The notes under the pieces are model-generated. The model saw only the letters and a program-made list of their open reading frames with translations. It was not told the DNA's origin and made no database searches. From positions 1 through 57,803 of the forward strand of contig JAOPUX010000004.1 in the NCBI GenBank assembly GCA_025963285.1: 57,803 nt of DNA. The letters are read 5' to 3'. Source of the stretch: Jatrophihabitans sp. (GTDB lineage Bacteria > Actinomycetota > Actinomycetes > Mycobacteriales > Jatrophihabitantaceae). Below are positions 41,905 to 52,301 of this stretch, in pieces. Each line of letters opens with the position of its first letter. Positions within the stretch are counted from its first letter, which is position 1. A program made the translations under genes and the position numbers.

Positions 41905-42975
41905 TCAGAGCCAGGACGCTGCGACGCCCTGGTAGCTGCCCGTCAACGTCACCACTGGGTCCCCGCCGGAGGCCTCGATCTCGCCGAGCCGCCAGGCGGG
42001 CACGCCGCGCTGCGCGGCCAGCGCGAGCGCCTGCTCGACGGCTCCGGCCGGTACCACTGCCACCATGCCCACGCCGAGGTTGAACGTCAGCTCGAGCTGG
42101 TCGAGCGGCACCGCGCCGGTGCGGGCGATGAGGTCGAAGATCGGCTGCGGCGCCCAGGTGCCGCGGTCGACCACCGCAGTGGTGCCGGGCGGCAGTACCC
42201 GCACCAGGTTGCCGGCCAGCCCGCCGCCGGTGATGTGCGCGAAGGCATGTGCGCCGGCCTCGGCCGCCAGGGCGAGGCAGTCGAGGGAGTAGATCCGCGT
42301 GGGGATGAGCAGCTCGTCGGCCAGGGTCGCACCCTCCAGCTCGGCGGGCGTGGCGTCGAGCGCCAGGCCGCCGATCTGGAACAGCGCGTGCCGCACCAGC
42401 GAGTAGCCGTTGGAGTGCAGGCCCGACGAACCGAGCGCGATCAGCACGTCACCCGGGCGCACCCGCTCGGCGCCCAGCACGGCGTCGGCGTTCACGACAC
42501 CGACCGCGGCACCGGAGACGTCGTAGTCGTCGGGCTCCATCACACCGGGGTGCTCGGCCGTCTCGCCACCGACGAGCGCGCAGCCGGCCTGGACGCAGCC
42601 CTCCGCTATGCCGCTGACGATGGCGGCGATCTTCTCCGGCACCACCTTGCCGGTGGCGATGTAGTCGGTGAGGAAGAGCGGCTCGGCGCCGACCACAACC
42701 AGGTCGTCGACCACCATCGCCACCATGTCGATGCCGATGGTGTCGTGCCGGTCGGCCGCCTGAGCGATCGCGATCTTCGTGCCGACGCCGTCGGTGGAGC
42801 TGGCGAGCACCGGCTGCGGGTACTTCTGCAGGTCCAGGGCGAAGAGCCCGGCGAAGCCGCCTAGGCCGCCGAGTACCTCGGGGCGGACGGTGCGCCTGAC
42901 CGATGACTTCATCAGCTCGACGGCACGGTCACCGGCCGCGATGTCGACGCCGGCTGCTGCGTAGGAGCTGGTCAC
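41905..42975 (-). CDS. purM: Phosphoribosylformylglycinamidine cyclo-ligase (AIR synthetase)
   Basis: 356 residues. The PurM/ThiL-type ATP-grasp-like fold shows SSTDGVGTKIAIA, DMVAMVVDDLVVVGAEPLFL, GCALVGGETAEHPGVM, LGSSGLHSNGYSLVR and HITGGGLAGNLVRVLP. It closes the imidazole ring of FGAM to give AIR in de novo purine synthesis. GTG 42975 overlaps the purF stop (GTGA). Confidence 0.96.
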   Translation of the reverse strand: MTSSYAAAGVDIAAGDRAVELMKSSVRRTVRPEVLGGLGGFAGLFALDLQKYPQPVLASSTDGVGTKIAIAQAADRHDTIGIDMVAMVVDDLVVVGAEPLFLTDYIATGKVVPEKIAAIVSGIAEGCVQAGCALVGGETAEHPGVMEPDDYDVSGAAVGVVNADAVLGAERVRPGDVLIALGSSGLHSNGYSLVRHALFQIGGLALDATPAELEGATLADELLIPTRIYSLDCLALAAEAGAHAFAHITGGGLAGNLVRVLPPGTTAVVDRGTWAPQPIFDLIARTGAVPLDQLELTFNLGVGMVAVVPAGAVEQALALAAQRGVPAWRLGEIEASGGDPVVTLTGSYQGVAASWL

Positions 42976-44534
42976 GGACGGGTCAGTGCATCCTCGGCGT
43001 ACCCGCCCTGGGCCAGCGAGTCCGGCGCCGGCGGGTTGTCGGCGGCCCGCTCGCCGGCCGCCTTGCCAAGCGCCGACTTCTCGATGCCTTCGAGGACGTG
43101 CTTGCCCACCAGATCCGGCAGCGCGATCGGGTACTTGCCGTCGAAGCAGGCCATGCAGAGCCGCGTCTTGGGCTGCTCGGTGGCCGCGACCAGGCTCTCC
43201 AGGGAGACGTAGCCGAGGGAGTCGGCGCCGATCGAGTGCCGGATGCCCTCGTTGTCCAGGCCGTTGGCCACCAGCTCGGCCTTCGAGGCGAAGTCGATGC
43301 CGTAGAAGCACGGCCACATCACCGGCGGCGCCGAGATGCGGACGTGCACCTCCAGTGCGCCGGCCTCGCGCAGCATTCGCACCAGGGCGCGCTGGGTGTT
43401 GCCGCGCACGATCGTGTCATCGACGACCACGAGCCGCTTGCCCCGGATCACGTCGCGCAGCGGGTTGAGCTTGAGCCGGATGCCCAGCTGGCGGATCGTC
43501 TGGGACGGCTGGATGAAGGTCCGCCCGACGTAGCTGTTCTTCACCAGACCGAGGCCGTACGGGATGCCCGAGGCCTCGGCGTACCCGATGGCGGCCGGTG
43601 TGCCCGACTCCGGCACCGGGATCACCAGGTCAGCATCGGCCGGGTGCTCCTTGGCCAGCCGACGGCCGAGCTCGACGCGCGCGGAGTGCACGCTGCGCCC
43701 GGAGATCGTGGTGTCCGGACGGGCCAGGTAGACGTATTCGAAGACGCAGCCCTTGGGCTCGGCCGAGGCGAAGTGCTGCGAGCGCAGGCCGTCCTCGTCG
43801 ATCGTGACCAGCTCGCCGGGCTCGATCTCGCGGACGTAGCTGGCGCCGACGATATCCAGCGCGGCCGTCTCCGAAGTGACGACCCAGCCCCGGTCCAGCC
43901 GGCCCAGCACCAGTGGACGGACACCCTGGGCGTCGCGGGCGGCGTAGAGCGTGTGCTCGTCCATGAAGACCAGGGAGAAGGCACCCCTGAGGGTGGGGAG
44001 CACGTCCATCGCGGCCTGCTCCACCGAGACGTCCGGGCGGGCGGCCAGCATGGCGGTGAGGAGCTCGGAGTCGGTGGTGGCGCTCATCCCGAGGTTCCGG
44101 CTGAAGATGCCCTCCTCGCGCGCCTTGGCGAAGAGCTCCACCGTGTTGACGAGGTTGCCGTTGTGGCCGAGCGCCAGGCCGGTGCCGGCCGGCGTGGTGC
44201 GGAAGCTCGGCTGCGCGTTCTCCCAGGTGGTCGAACCGGTGGTGGAGTAGCGGGTGTGCCCGACGGCGATGTGCCCCTGCAAGGTGGCGAGGGTGGCCTC
44301 GTCGAAGACCTGGGAGACCAGGCCCAGATCCTTGTAGACGACGAGCGACGAGCCGTCGCTGACCGCGATCCCGGCCGCCTCCTGGCCCCGGTGTTGCAGC
44401 GCGTAGAGGCCGAAGTAGGTGAGCTTGGCTACCTGCTCGCCAGCTGCCCAGACGCCGAAGACTCCGCAGGCATCCTGGGGGCCTTTCTCGCCGGGCATCA
44501 GTTCATGGTTGAGCTTGCCGTCGCCACGAGCCAC
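42972..44534 (-). CDS. purF: Amidophosphoribosyltransferase
   Basis: 520 residues from GTG 44534. The nucleophilic Cys of the glutamine amidotransferase domain is in PQDACGVFGVWA, about 22 residues in, so a short propeptide is expected to be removed (as in other PurF). LQHRGQEAAGIAVSDG and GHTRYSTTG follow; the phosphoribosyl site is VVVDDTIVRGNTQ, and FeS-type Cys are present near the C-terminus. It commits PRPP to purine synthesis. An open extension to 44681 exists, but VARGDGKLNHELMPGEKG matches the known start of actinobacterial PurF. Confidence 0.96.
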   Translation of the reverse strand: MARGDGKLNHELMPGEKGPQDACGVFGVWAAGEQVAKLTYFGLYALQHRGQEAAGIAVSDGSSLVVYKDLGLVSQVFDEATLATLQGHIAVGHTRYSTTGSTTWENAQPSFRTTPAGTGLALGHNGNLVNTVELFAKAREEGIFSRNLGMSATTDSELLTAMLAARPDVSVEQAAMDVLPTLRGAFSLVFMDEHTLYAARDAQGVRPLVLGRLDRGWVVTSETAALDIVGASYVREIEPGELVTIDEDGLRSQHFASAEPKGCVFEYVYLARPDTTISGRSVHSARVELGRRLAKEHPADADLVIPVPESGTPAAIGYAEASGIPYGLGLVKNSYVGRTFIQPSQTIRQLGIRLKLNPLRDVIRGKRLVVVDDTIVRGNTQRALVRMLREAGALEVHVRISAPPVMWPCFYGIDFASKAELVANGLDNEGIRHSIGADSLGYVSLESLVAATEQPKTRLCMACFDGKYPIALPDLVGKHVLEGIEKSALGKAAGERAADNPPAPDSLAQGGYAEDALTRP

Positions 44535-44636
44535 GTGGTTCAGCCTACCGGGCATTCCGGTGCCGTCGGACCGCGCTCGGCGTGTCGTTCGTCGTGGGTG
44601 GATCACTTGCGGGATCACCTCCCAGCGCAGCTCCGC

Positions 44637-44703
44637 CGAGTGGCTTGTTCGGACGCGAGTGGTGGCGTGTCGCCCAGCCACTCGCGTCCGAACAAGCCAC
44701 TCG
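44637..44703 (-). terminator. Very long perfect hairpin downstream of the 44740 gene
   Basis: 26-bp perfect arms (44637-44662 and 44678-44703) surround a 15-base loop that itself can pair further. It lies 37 bases past the stop of the MDMPI-family gene (transcribed leftward) and about 100 bases before the purF start. No T-run. It may terminate the upstream gene, or be an inserted palindromic element. Confidence 0.65.
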
Positions 44704-44739
44704 CGGGGGTGGAGCTGGGGCGGGCCTAGCTGGGGCTAG

Positions 44740-45516
44740 CTAGCTGAGGAGCGGGAGGTAGTCGGTGAGGTCGGCGCGGTGGCCGCTGGCAGCCACCCGG
44801 CCGTCGGCGACGGCCGCGGCGAATCCCTCGCGGCCGGTGGCCAGGCGTAGCCAGGTGACGGGGTCGGTCTCGACCACGTTGGGGGGTGTGCCGCGAGTGT
44901 GCCGGGGCCCGGCGATGGCCTGGACGGCCGCGAAGGGCGGCACACGCAGCTCCACGGAGCGCCCCGGCGAACGGGCGGCGAGGATCTGCACCAGGGTCCG
45001 GACGGCCGTGGCCAGGGCGGGGCGGAGCAGCGGCACCGGGTCCACCGCTGGCAGCGAGCGCGAGAGGTCGTCGCTGTGGATCACGATCTCCACGATGCGG
45101 GTGGTGGCCAGGTCGAGCGCCGTGATCGGGCCTCGCCCGCCCAGCACCACAGTCCGGTCGGCCACGCCGTCGGCTGCCGCCCGCACGCCGTCCACGTCCT
45201 GCAGCGCCGCGATCAGCTCGGCCGGCGTCAGCGAGCCCGTCACCGCCCGGGTGCTCTCAGCGATCTGCTCCACCGCGGGCCGGTAGCGGGAGACGAACTC
45301 GGCCGCCGATGTCGCCTGGTCGGCCACCCGGTTGCCGAGGGCGCGCACCAGGCCCTGCTGCATCAGCACGACGTGGCCGACGAGCGTGCGGACGTCCCAG
45401 CCGTCCAGCACGGAGGGCGCCGCGAACGCCTCGGGCGGCAGCGCCGAGAGCCACTCGGCGAGCACGGCGCCCTGGGCGAGGAAGGCCTCGACATGCCCGG
45501 CCAGCTTCTCGCTCAC
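44740..45516 (-). CDS. Maleylpyruvate isomerase family (MDMPI/DinB-like) protein with sterol-carrier-like C-terminus
   Basis: 258 residues. The N-terminal helical domain carries [21 protein letters not shown] (His for metal), [21 protein letters not shown] holds the second metal region, and the C-terminal half with [19 protein letters not shown] and [20 protein letters not shown] is SCP2-like. Members use or are suspected to use mycothiol as a thiol cofactor; the substrate is unknown. Start is GTG 45516 after AGGTGAC. It stands alone between purL and purF with hairpins on both sides. Confidence 0.85.
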   Translation of the reverse strand: MSEKLAGHVEAFLAQGAVLAEWLSALPPEAFAAPSVLDGWDVRTLVGHVVLMQQGLVRALGNRVADQATSAAEFVSRYRPAVEQIAESTRAVTGSLTPAELIAALQDVDGVRAAADGVADRTVVLGGRGPITALDLATTRIVEIVIHSDDLSRSLPAVDPVPLLRPALATAVRTLVQILAARSPGRSVELRVPPFAAVQAIAGPRHTRGTPPNVVETDPVTWLRLATGREGFAAAVADGRVAASGHRADLTDYLPLLS

Positions 45517-45549
45517 GTCACCTATTCAAGTCGGTGGCCGCAAACTGAT

Positions 45550-45583
45550 TGCAGATCAGGTGGCCAGAGCCACCCGATCTGCA
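45550..45583 (-). terminator. Hairpin terminator of the purSQL operon
   Basis: 15-base arms (45550-45564 and 45569-45583) pair with one A-C mismatch around the loop CAGA. It starts 15 bases after the purL stop (45598) in the direction of transcription and before the gene starting at 45516. Confidence 0.65.
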
Positions 45584-45597
45584 CTCGAAGCGGTCGA

Positions 45598-47864
<2,267 letters not shown>

Positions 47865-47868
<4 letters not shown>

Positions 47869-48536
47869 GCCGGTACTCCGACCAGGCCGAGGAAGAAGCC
47901 CAGCCCGTCGGTGCCTACGCCGGTGAGCGCCTCGACCGCGTGCTCGGGGTGGGGCATCAGGCCGACCACGTTGCCGGCCTCGTTCCGGATGCCTGCGATG
48001 TCGCGGTAGCTGCCGTTGGGGTTGCCGTCGAGGTAGCGGGCGATCACGCGGCCGGAGCCCTCCAGCTCGTCGAGGGTGTGCTCGTCGGCGACGAAGCCGC
48101 CCTCCCCGTTCTTGAGGGGGATGACGATCTCCTGCCCGGCGGAGAACTGCGACGTCCAGGGCGAGTCGACGCTCTCGATGCGCAGCGACTGCTCCTTGCA
48201 GACGAACTTGCGGTGATCGTTGCGGATCAGGGCGCCGGGGAGCAGGTGCGACTCACAGAGGATCTGGAAGCCGTTGCAGATGCCCAGCACGGGCAGGCCG
48301 TCGCGGGCCGCGGCGATGATCGAGCCCATCACGGGCGAGAAGCGGGCGATGGCCCCGCAGCGCAGGTAATCCCCGTAGGAGAAGCCGCCGGGGAGGATCA
48401 CGGCGTCGACGTCGTGCAGCTGCGGATCGGCGTGCCAGAGCGACACCGCCTCGGCACCCGCGACGCGGACTGCTCGCGCAGCGTCGCGATCGTCCAGACT
48501 GCCAGGAAAGGTCACCACACCAACGCGAACCGGCAC
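47865..48536 (-). CDS. purQ: Phosphoribosylformylglycinamidine synthase glutaminase subunit PurQ
   Basis: 223 residues, class I glutamine amidotransferase. The nucleophile Cys87 is in [11 protein letters not shown], the glycine loop in [16 protein letters not shown], and the catalytic His/Glu in [12 protein letters not shown]. It supplies ammonia to PurL. The GTG start (48536) follows purS by 64 bases, and its stop overlaps purL. Confidence 0.97.
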
Positions 48537-48600
48537 CCGTTCAGGTTACCGGCCCGCGGAGTGGCCGCTTGCCATCCCGGCCGGTGCGTCCGCCGGACGG

Positions 48601-48834
48601 TCAGGCGCGACGAATGGTGAAGGTCTCGATCACCGGATTCGCGAGCAGGGTGTCGGCGAGGGTGGCCAGGGTGTCGTCGCCGACGCCCTCGTCGACCTCG
48701 AGCTCGAAGTGCTTTCCCTGCCGCACGTCGGTGACGCCCTCGATCCCCAGCCGGCCCAGCGCCCCCACGATGGCCTGCCCCTGCGGATCGAGGATCTCCG
48801 GCTTCAGAACGACGTCCACGACAACGCGAGGCAC
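48601..48834 (-). CDS. purS: Phosphoribosylformylglycinamidine synthase subunit PurS
   Basis: 77 residues, starting PRVVVDVVLKPEILDPQGQA and continuing with LGIEGVTDVRQGKHFELEVD, the standard PurS sequence. It bridges PurQ and PurL. GTG 48834 is chosen because GGGAG sits 5 bases upstream and it gives the conserved N-terminus; the open frame extending to 48945 is unlikely. First gene of the purSQL operon, divergent from the GT2 gene. Confidence 0.95.
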   Translation of the reverse strand: MPRVVVDVVLKPEILDPQGQAIVGALGRLGIEGVTDVRQGKHFELEVDEGVGDDTLATLADTLLANPVIETFTIRRA

Positions 48835-48911
48835 GTTTACTCCCAGGGTGCGCAGCGGAAAGAAAACTGAGAGTACCGGCCGCGGCTGTGCCCCCATGAC
48901 ATGATCTCCGC

Positions 48912-49802
48912 GTGAAGCGTTCAGGCGGGGTTCAGGATGCTCCATCCTGCCTGGCAGTGGTGGTGCTCACCACCGGCGAGCGACCGCAGGAACTGCGGCG
49001 CGCGCTCGACAGCCTGCGCATGCAATCCGAGGTCGAGATCGAGATCGTCGTGATCGGCAACGGTTCTAATCCGGGCGTTCTCGGCGAGGGTGTGCGCACC
49101 GTGCCCCTGCCGGAGAACATCGGCGTACCGGCGGCCCGCAATCTCGGGGCCCGGCTCACCAAGGCACCGCTGATCTTCTTCCTGGACGACGACGCGTGGG
49201 CCGAGAGCCCGGTCGTGCTTCGCGACGCGATCGAGCTCTTCAGCCGGCGCCCGAGACTCGGCGCGATGCAGACCCGGATCACCGACGTCGACGGCCTGAC
49301 GATGCGCCGCTGGGTGCCTCGGGTGCGGATCGGCGACCCTGCATCCCCGGGACCGGCCTTCACCCTGGCTGAGGGCGTGACGTTCGTGCGTCGCGCCGCC
49401 TTCGAGGCCGCCGGCGGCTGGGCCGACGACTTCTTCTACGGCCACGAGGGCATCGAACTCACCTGGCGCCTCTGGGACGCGGGGTGGGACGTCCACTACG
49501 CCGGCGATCTGGTGATGCACCATCCGTCCACCCGCCCGGACCGGCACTCGGTGTTCTACCGGCTCAATGCCCGCAACCGGGTCTGGCTCGCGCGCCGCAA
49601 CCTGCCGGTGGCGCTGATCCCGATCTACGTCGCGGCCTGGATGGCCGTCACGGTCACCCGGCTGGCTCGCCAGCCCGCCGACCTCCGGGTGTGGTGCTAC
49701 GGCTTCGTCGAGGGGTGGAAGACGAGCCCCGGCGTGCGGCGCCCGATGCGGTGGCGCACCGTGGCCCGGCTGGCCCGCCTCGGCCATCCACCCATCATCT
49801 AG
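48912..49802 (+). CDS. GT2 family glycosyltransferase
   Basis: 296 residues. The GT-A fold begins SCLAVVVLTTGERPQELRRA, with NIGVPAARNLGARL and the metal-binding DDDA in IFFLDDDAWAES. YGHEGIELTWRLWDAGWDVHYAG is the usual acceptor-side ED-type region. A hydrophobic stretch (ALIPIYVAAWMAVTVTRLA) near the C-terminus could be membrane-associated. Start GTG 48912. It converges on the CDP-alcohol phosphotransferase genes, and the locus suggests a step in cell-envelope glycopolymer assembly. Donor and acceptor unknown. Confidence 0.88.
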   Translation: MKRSGGVQDAPSCLAVVVLTTGERPQELRRALDSLRMQSEVEIEIVVIGNGSNPGVLGEGVRTVPLPENIGVPAARNLGARLTKAPLIFFLDDDAWAESPVVLRDAIELFSRRPRLGAMQTRITDVDGLTMRRWVPRVRIGDPASPGPAFTLAEGVTFVRRAAFEAAGGWADDFFYGHEGIELTWRLWDAGWDVHYAGDLVMHHPSTRPDRHSVFYRLNARNRVWLARRNLPVALIPIYVAAWMAVTVTRLARQPADLRVWCYGFVEGWKTSPGVRRPMRWRTVARLARLGHPPII

Positions 49803-49812
49803 ACGTCGGCAG

Positions 49813-50595
49813 CTAGTCGGTCAGCCGCCGCGACAGCAGGATGGCCGCGAGGTGTCCGGCCGAGAGCAGCACCGCCAGCGGCAGCATCGCAATCGCCCAG
49901 CCGCGCAGCACGTCGTGGCCGCCGACGATCGCGTCGATGCTCGCCGCGACCAGGCAGATCAGCGAGAACTCCAGCGCCACGAACGCGCGGTAGAAGGGCG
50001 CCAGCTTCAGCAGGCTGCGCAGCCGGCGGAGCAGCCCCACGCGGACGGCGGCCACCGAGGCATCCTCGGAGAGCAGCGGTAGCCGGGCGTAGCCGCGCGC
50101 CACGTGGATGAGGTCGCCGAAGGACTTGTTGAGCAGCACGACCGTCCCCGTGAGCGCACCGACGGTCGTCCAGCCGCCGAGCGAGCCCAGCCCGCCGGAC
50201 ACATGGAACCCCAAGGCGATCGGCAGCGTCGCCTCGGTGAGGTAGTGCCCGATCCGGTCGAGGTAGACGCCTACCGGCGAGGTCGTCCCGCGCGCGCGGG
50301 CCAGCTCGCCGTCACTGCAGTCGAGCAGGATCTGCAGCTGCAGGCCGAGTGCACAGAGGAGCACCGCCCACCAGGAGGTCCAGAGCAGCACGGCGCTGCT
50401 GGCCACGCCCGTCCAGATCATCAGCCAGGTGACGCCGTTGGCGGTGATCCGGGTCGGCAGGAGGAGCCAGGTGAGGTAGATCGACAGGCGGCGCAGGTAG
50501 AGGCTGCCGGCCCAGTGCTCGGAGTTGCGCCTGCCCATCACCGCGGGTGGCTGGCCGATCTCGCGGAGCTCGGCCACGCTCATCCGCTGGCTCAT
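49813..50595 (-). CDS. CDP-alcohol phosphatidyltransferase family protein with altered catalytic motif
   Basis: 260 residues, about six transmembrane segments. The CDP-alcohol motif reads DCSDGELAR, eight residues, G, VYL, D, RIG, H; the last residue is normally Asp (D-G-x2-A-R-x8-G-x3-D-x3-D), so the proposed catalytic base is His here. ATG 50595 overlaps the stop of the larger paralogue (ATGA). Enzymes of the family transfer a phospho-alcohol from a CDP-alcohol; with the changed motif it may use a different chemistry or be inactive. Neighbours suggest a wall polymer or lipid headgroup. Confidence 0.87.
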   Translation of the reverse strand: MSQRMSVAELREIGQPPAVMGRRNSEHWAGSLYLRRLSIYLTWLLLPTRITANGVTWLMIWTGVASSAVLLWTSWWAVLLCALGLQLQILLDCSDGELARARGTTSPVGVYLDRIGHYLTEATLPIALGFHVSGGLGSLGGWTTVGALTGTVVLLNKSFGDLIHVARGYARLPLLSEDASVAAVRVGLLRRLRSLLKLAPFYRAFVALEFSLICLVAASIDAIVGGHDVLRGWAIAMLPLAVLLSAGHLAAILLSRRLTD

Positions 50596-52301
50596 GCAGG
50601 CACCCCGCTCCGGATCCGGATCCGCGCACCGGCGCGCAGGCTCTCCGGAACGTAGACCACGGCGAGCCAGGCGATGCCCGCGACGAGGGCTGCCGGCAGC
50701 ACACCGCAGGCCCCTGCCACCAGCACGACCGCCGACCGGCCGGGCCACCCGAGTCCCAGGGCGTTGACGATCCGGGGCGTGCGCGAGGCTCGGCGCAGGC
50801 CCAGGTCGTAGCGGTGCCAGGCGACCAGCGCGAACCAGCCGAAGGCCGCACCGGACCAGTGCGGTGCCCAGTGCTGCACCGCCAGGCAGAGCAGCACCCC
50901 CTCGGCGATCGTGAGCAGCGGAGCCAGCGCCCACCCAGCCACCCCGCCGGGGGCGCCCAGCGCCACGAAACCGTCGTCGCGCAGCCAGGCCAGCCAGGCC
51001 CGGGTCCCTGCGGAGGGGCTGGCCACGCCGCCGCGGGTGCGGCGGACCGAGCCGAGGGTCACCCAGAGCTCGGCGAGCACGGCCTGCGCCAGGTAGGCCC
51101 CCACCCCGGCCGCGGGTGACCCGGCCACCGCCGCCACGCTCAATACCAGCCAGCGCTCGGCGATCGGCATCTGCAGCACCCGCCGCACCCAGACGCCCCC
51201 GCTGCCCACCGTCCCCGCGCCGACCCGAGCGGGGGCTGAGCCGGGGGGGCGCTGCCATCCGCTGCGGTCGGCCAGCGGTCGGGAGTCGCGGAGCGAGGCC
51301 TGCCAGGAGGCGAGTACCCCCTTCGAGAACGTCTGGTCCTGGACGTGCCGCGCCGTCTGCACCGCCATCGCCGCCGTGGCCACGAGCCAGAGCTGATGCC
51401 CCTCGCGAGCCGCGGCCAGCGCCAGCCCGGCCAGCGCGGCGTACTCCTTGATCCGGTCCGTGGCGCTGTCCAGCCAGGCCCCGAACGGCGAGCGGGTACG
51501 GGTGATCCGCGCAACCTCGCCGTCGACGCAGTCGAGCACCAGGCAGACCTGCAGCAGCACAGCCCCGAGCAGCAGGCCGGCATAGCCCGGGATCGTGAAG
51601 CAGGCAGCTCCGCCCAGCCCTATCACCGCCGCCAGCAACGTCACCGCCGTGGCACTGACCCCGTGCCGGACCGCCCACGGGGTGAGACCGGCGGAGAGCC
51701 GGCGCAGCACGAAGGTGGAGTAGAAGCCATCGCTCGGGCGTGCACCGGAGCGCTCGGCCACCCCCGCCGCCTCGGCCGTTGCGATCGCCGCGTCCAGCAC
51801 CGTTTCGTCGAGCCCATCGTCGAGGCGGCCACCGGGCAGCGGGTCCAGCGAGACGATGCCGACGGGGGGCACGCCGGCGGCGGCCGAGCGCACGAGCAGG
51901 GTCAGCAAGCCGTCGAGCGGATCACCGGAGGGCACCGGGGCCAGCTCGGCCGCGACACCGGCGGGCAGGTGTACCGCCCCGACGAAGTCGGCGTCAGGCA
52001 CCGCGGCGGGCAGCGCGATCACCTCGCTGCCCTGGGTGGCCACCGGGTGCCGCCCGGGAGTGCCGCTCAGCAGCGCAGCCACGCCGAGGCTCGGGTCGTC
52101 GACCAGTCGCAGCAGCGTGCTGTCGCCCACCCGCAGCGTGGCGGCCAGCACCACCGTCCGCTCCGGGTGATGGCCGAGCCCGGCGAGGTCGGGCATCGTC
52201 TCGATCGTCAGGGGTGTGCGCACCGGCAGGGCCGCCAGCTGGGCGCAGAGCAGCGCACCCGCCCGTGGCGCTGCGCCGACCACCAGCACGCTGACGCCCA
52301 T
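50592..52301 (-). CDS. CDP-alcohol phosphatidyltransferase with DUF5941-type C-terminus
   Basis: 569 residues. Residues 1-195 form a soluble domain (VLVVGAAPRAGALLCAQLAAL) without a recognised active site. The CDP-alcohol phosphotransferase core follows, with a complete motif DCVDGEVAR, eight residues, G, AWL, D, SAT, D. The C-terminal 300 residues contain several membrane helices (DUF5941-like). Coupled to the Stealth gene upstream (TGATG) and to the smaller paralogue downstream (ATGA). Likely attaches a phospho-alcohol to a lipid or polyol carrier; substrate unknown. Confidence 0.82.
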   Translation of the reverse strand: MGVSVLVVGAAPRAGALLCAQLAALPVRTPLTIETMPDLAGLGHHPERTVVLAATLRVGDSTLLRLVDDPSLGVAALLSGTPGRHPVATQGSEVIALPAAVPDADFVGAVHLPAGVAAELAPVPSGDPLDGLLTLLVRSAAAGVPPVGIVSLDPLPGGRLDDGLDETVLDAAIATAEAAGVAERSGARPSDGFYSTFVLRRLSAGLTPWAVRHGVSATAVTLLAAVIGLGGAACFTIPGYAGLLLGAVLLQVCLVLDCVDGEVARITRTRSPFGAWLDSATDRIKEYAALAGLALAAAREGHQLWLVATAAMAVQTARHVQDQTFSKGVLASWQASLRDSRPLADRSGWQRPPGSAPARVGAGTVGSGGVWVRRVLQMPIAERWLVLSVAAVAGSPAAGVGAYLAQAVLAELWVTLGSVRRTRGGVASPSAGTRAWLAWLRDDGFVALGAPGGVAGWALAPLLTIAEGVLLCLAVQHWAPHWSGAAFGWFALVAWHRYDLGLRRASRTPRIVNALGLGWPGRSAVVLVAGACGVLPAALVAGIAWLAVVYVPESLRAGARIRIRSGVPA

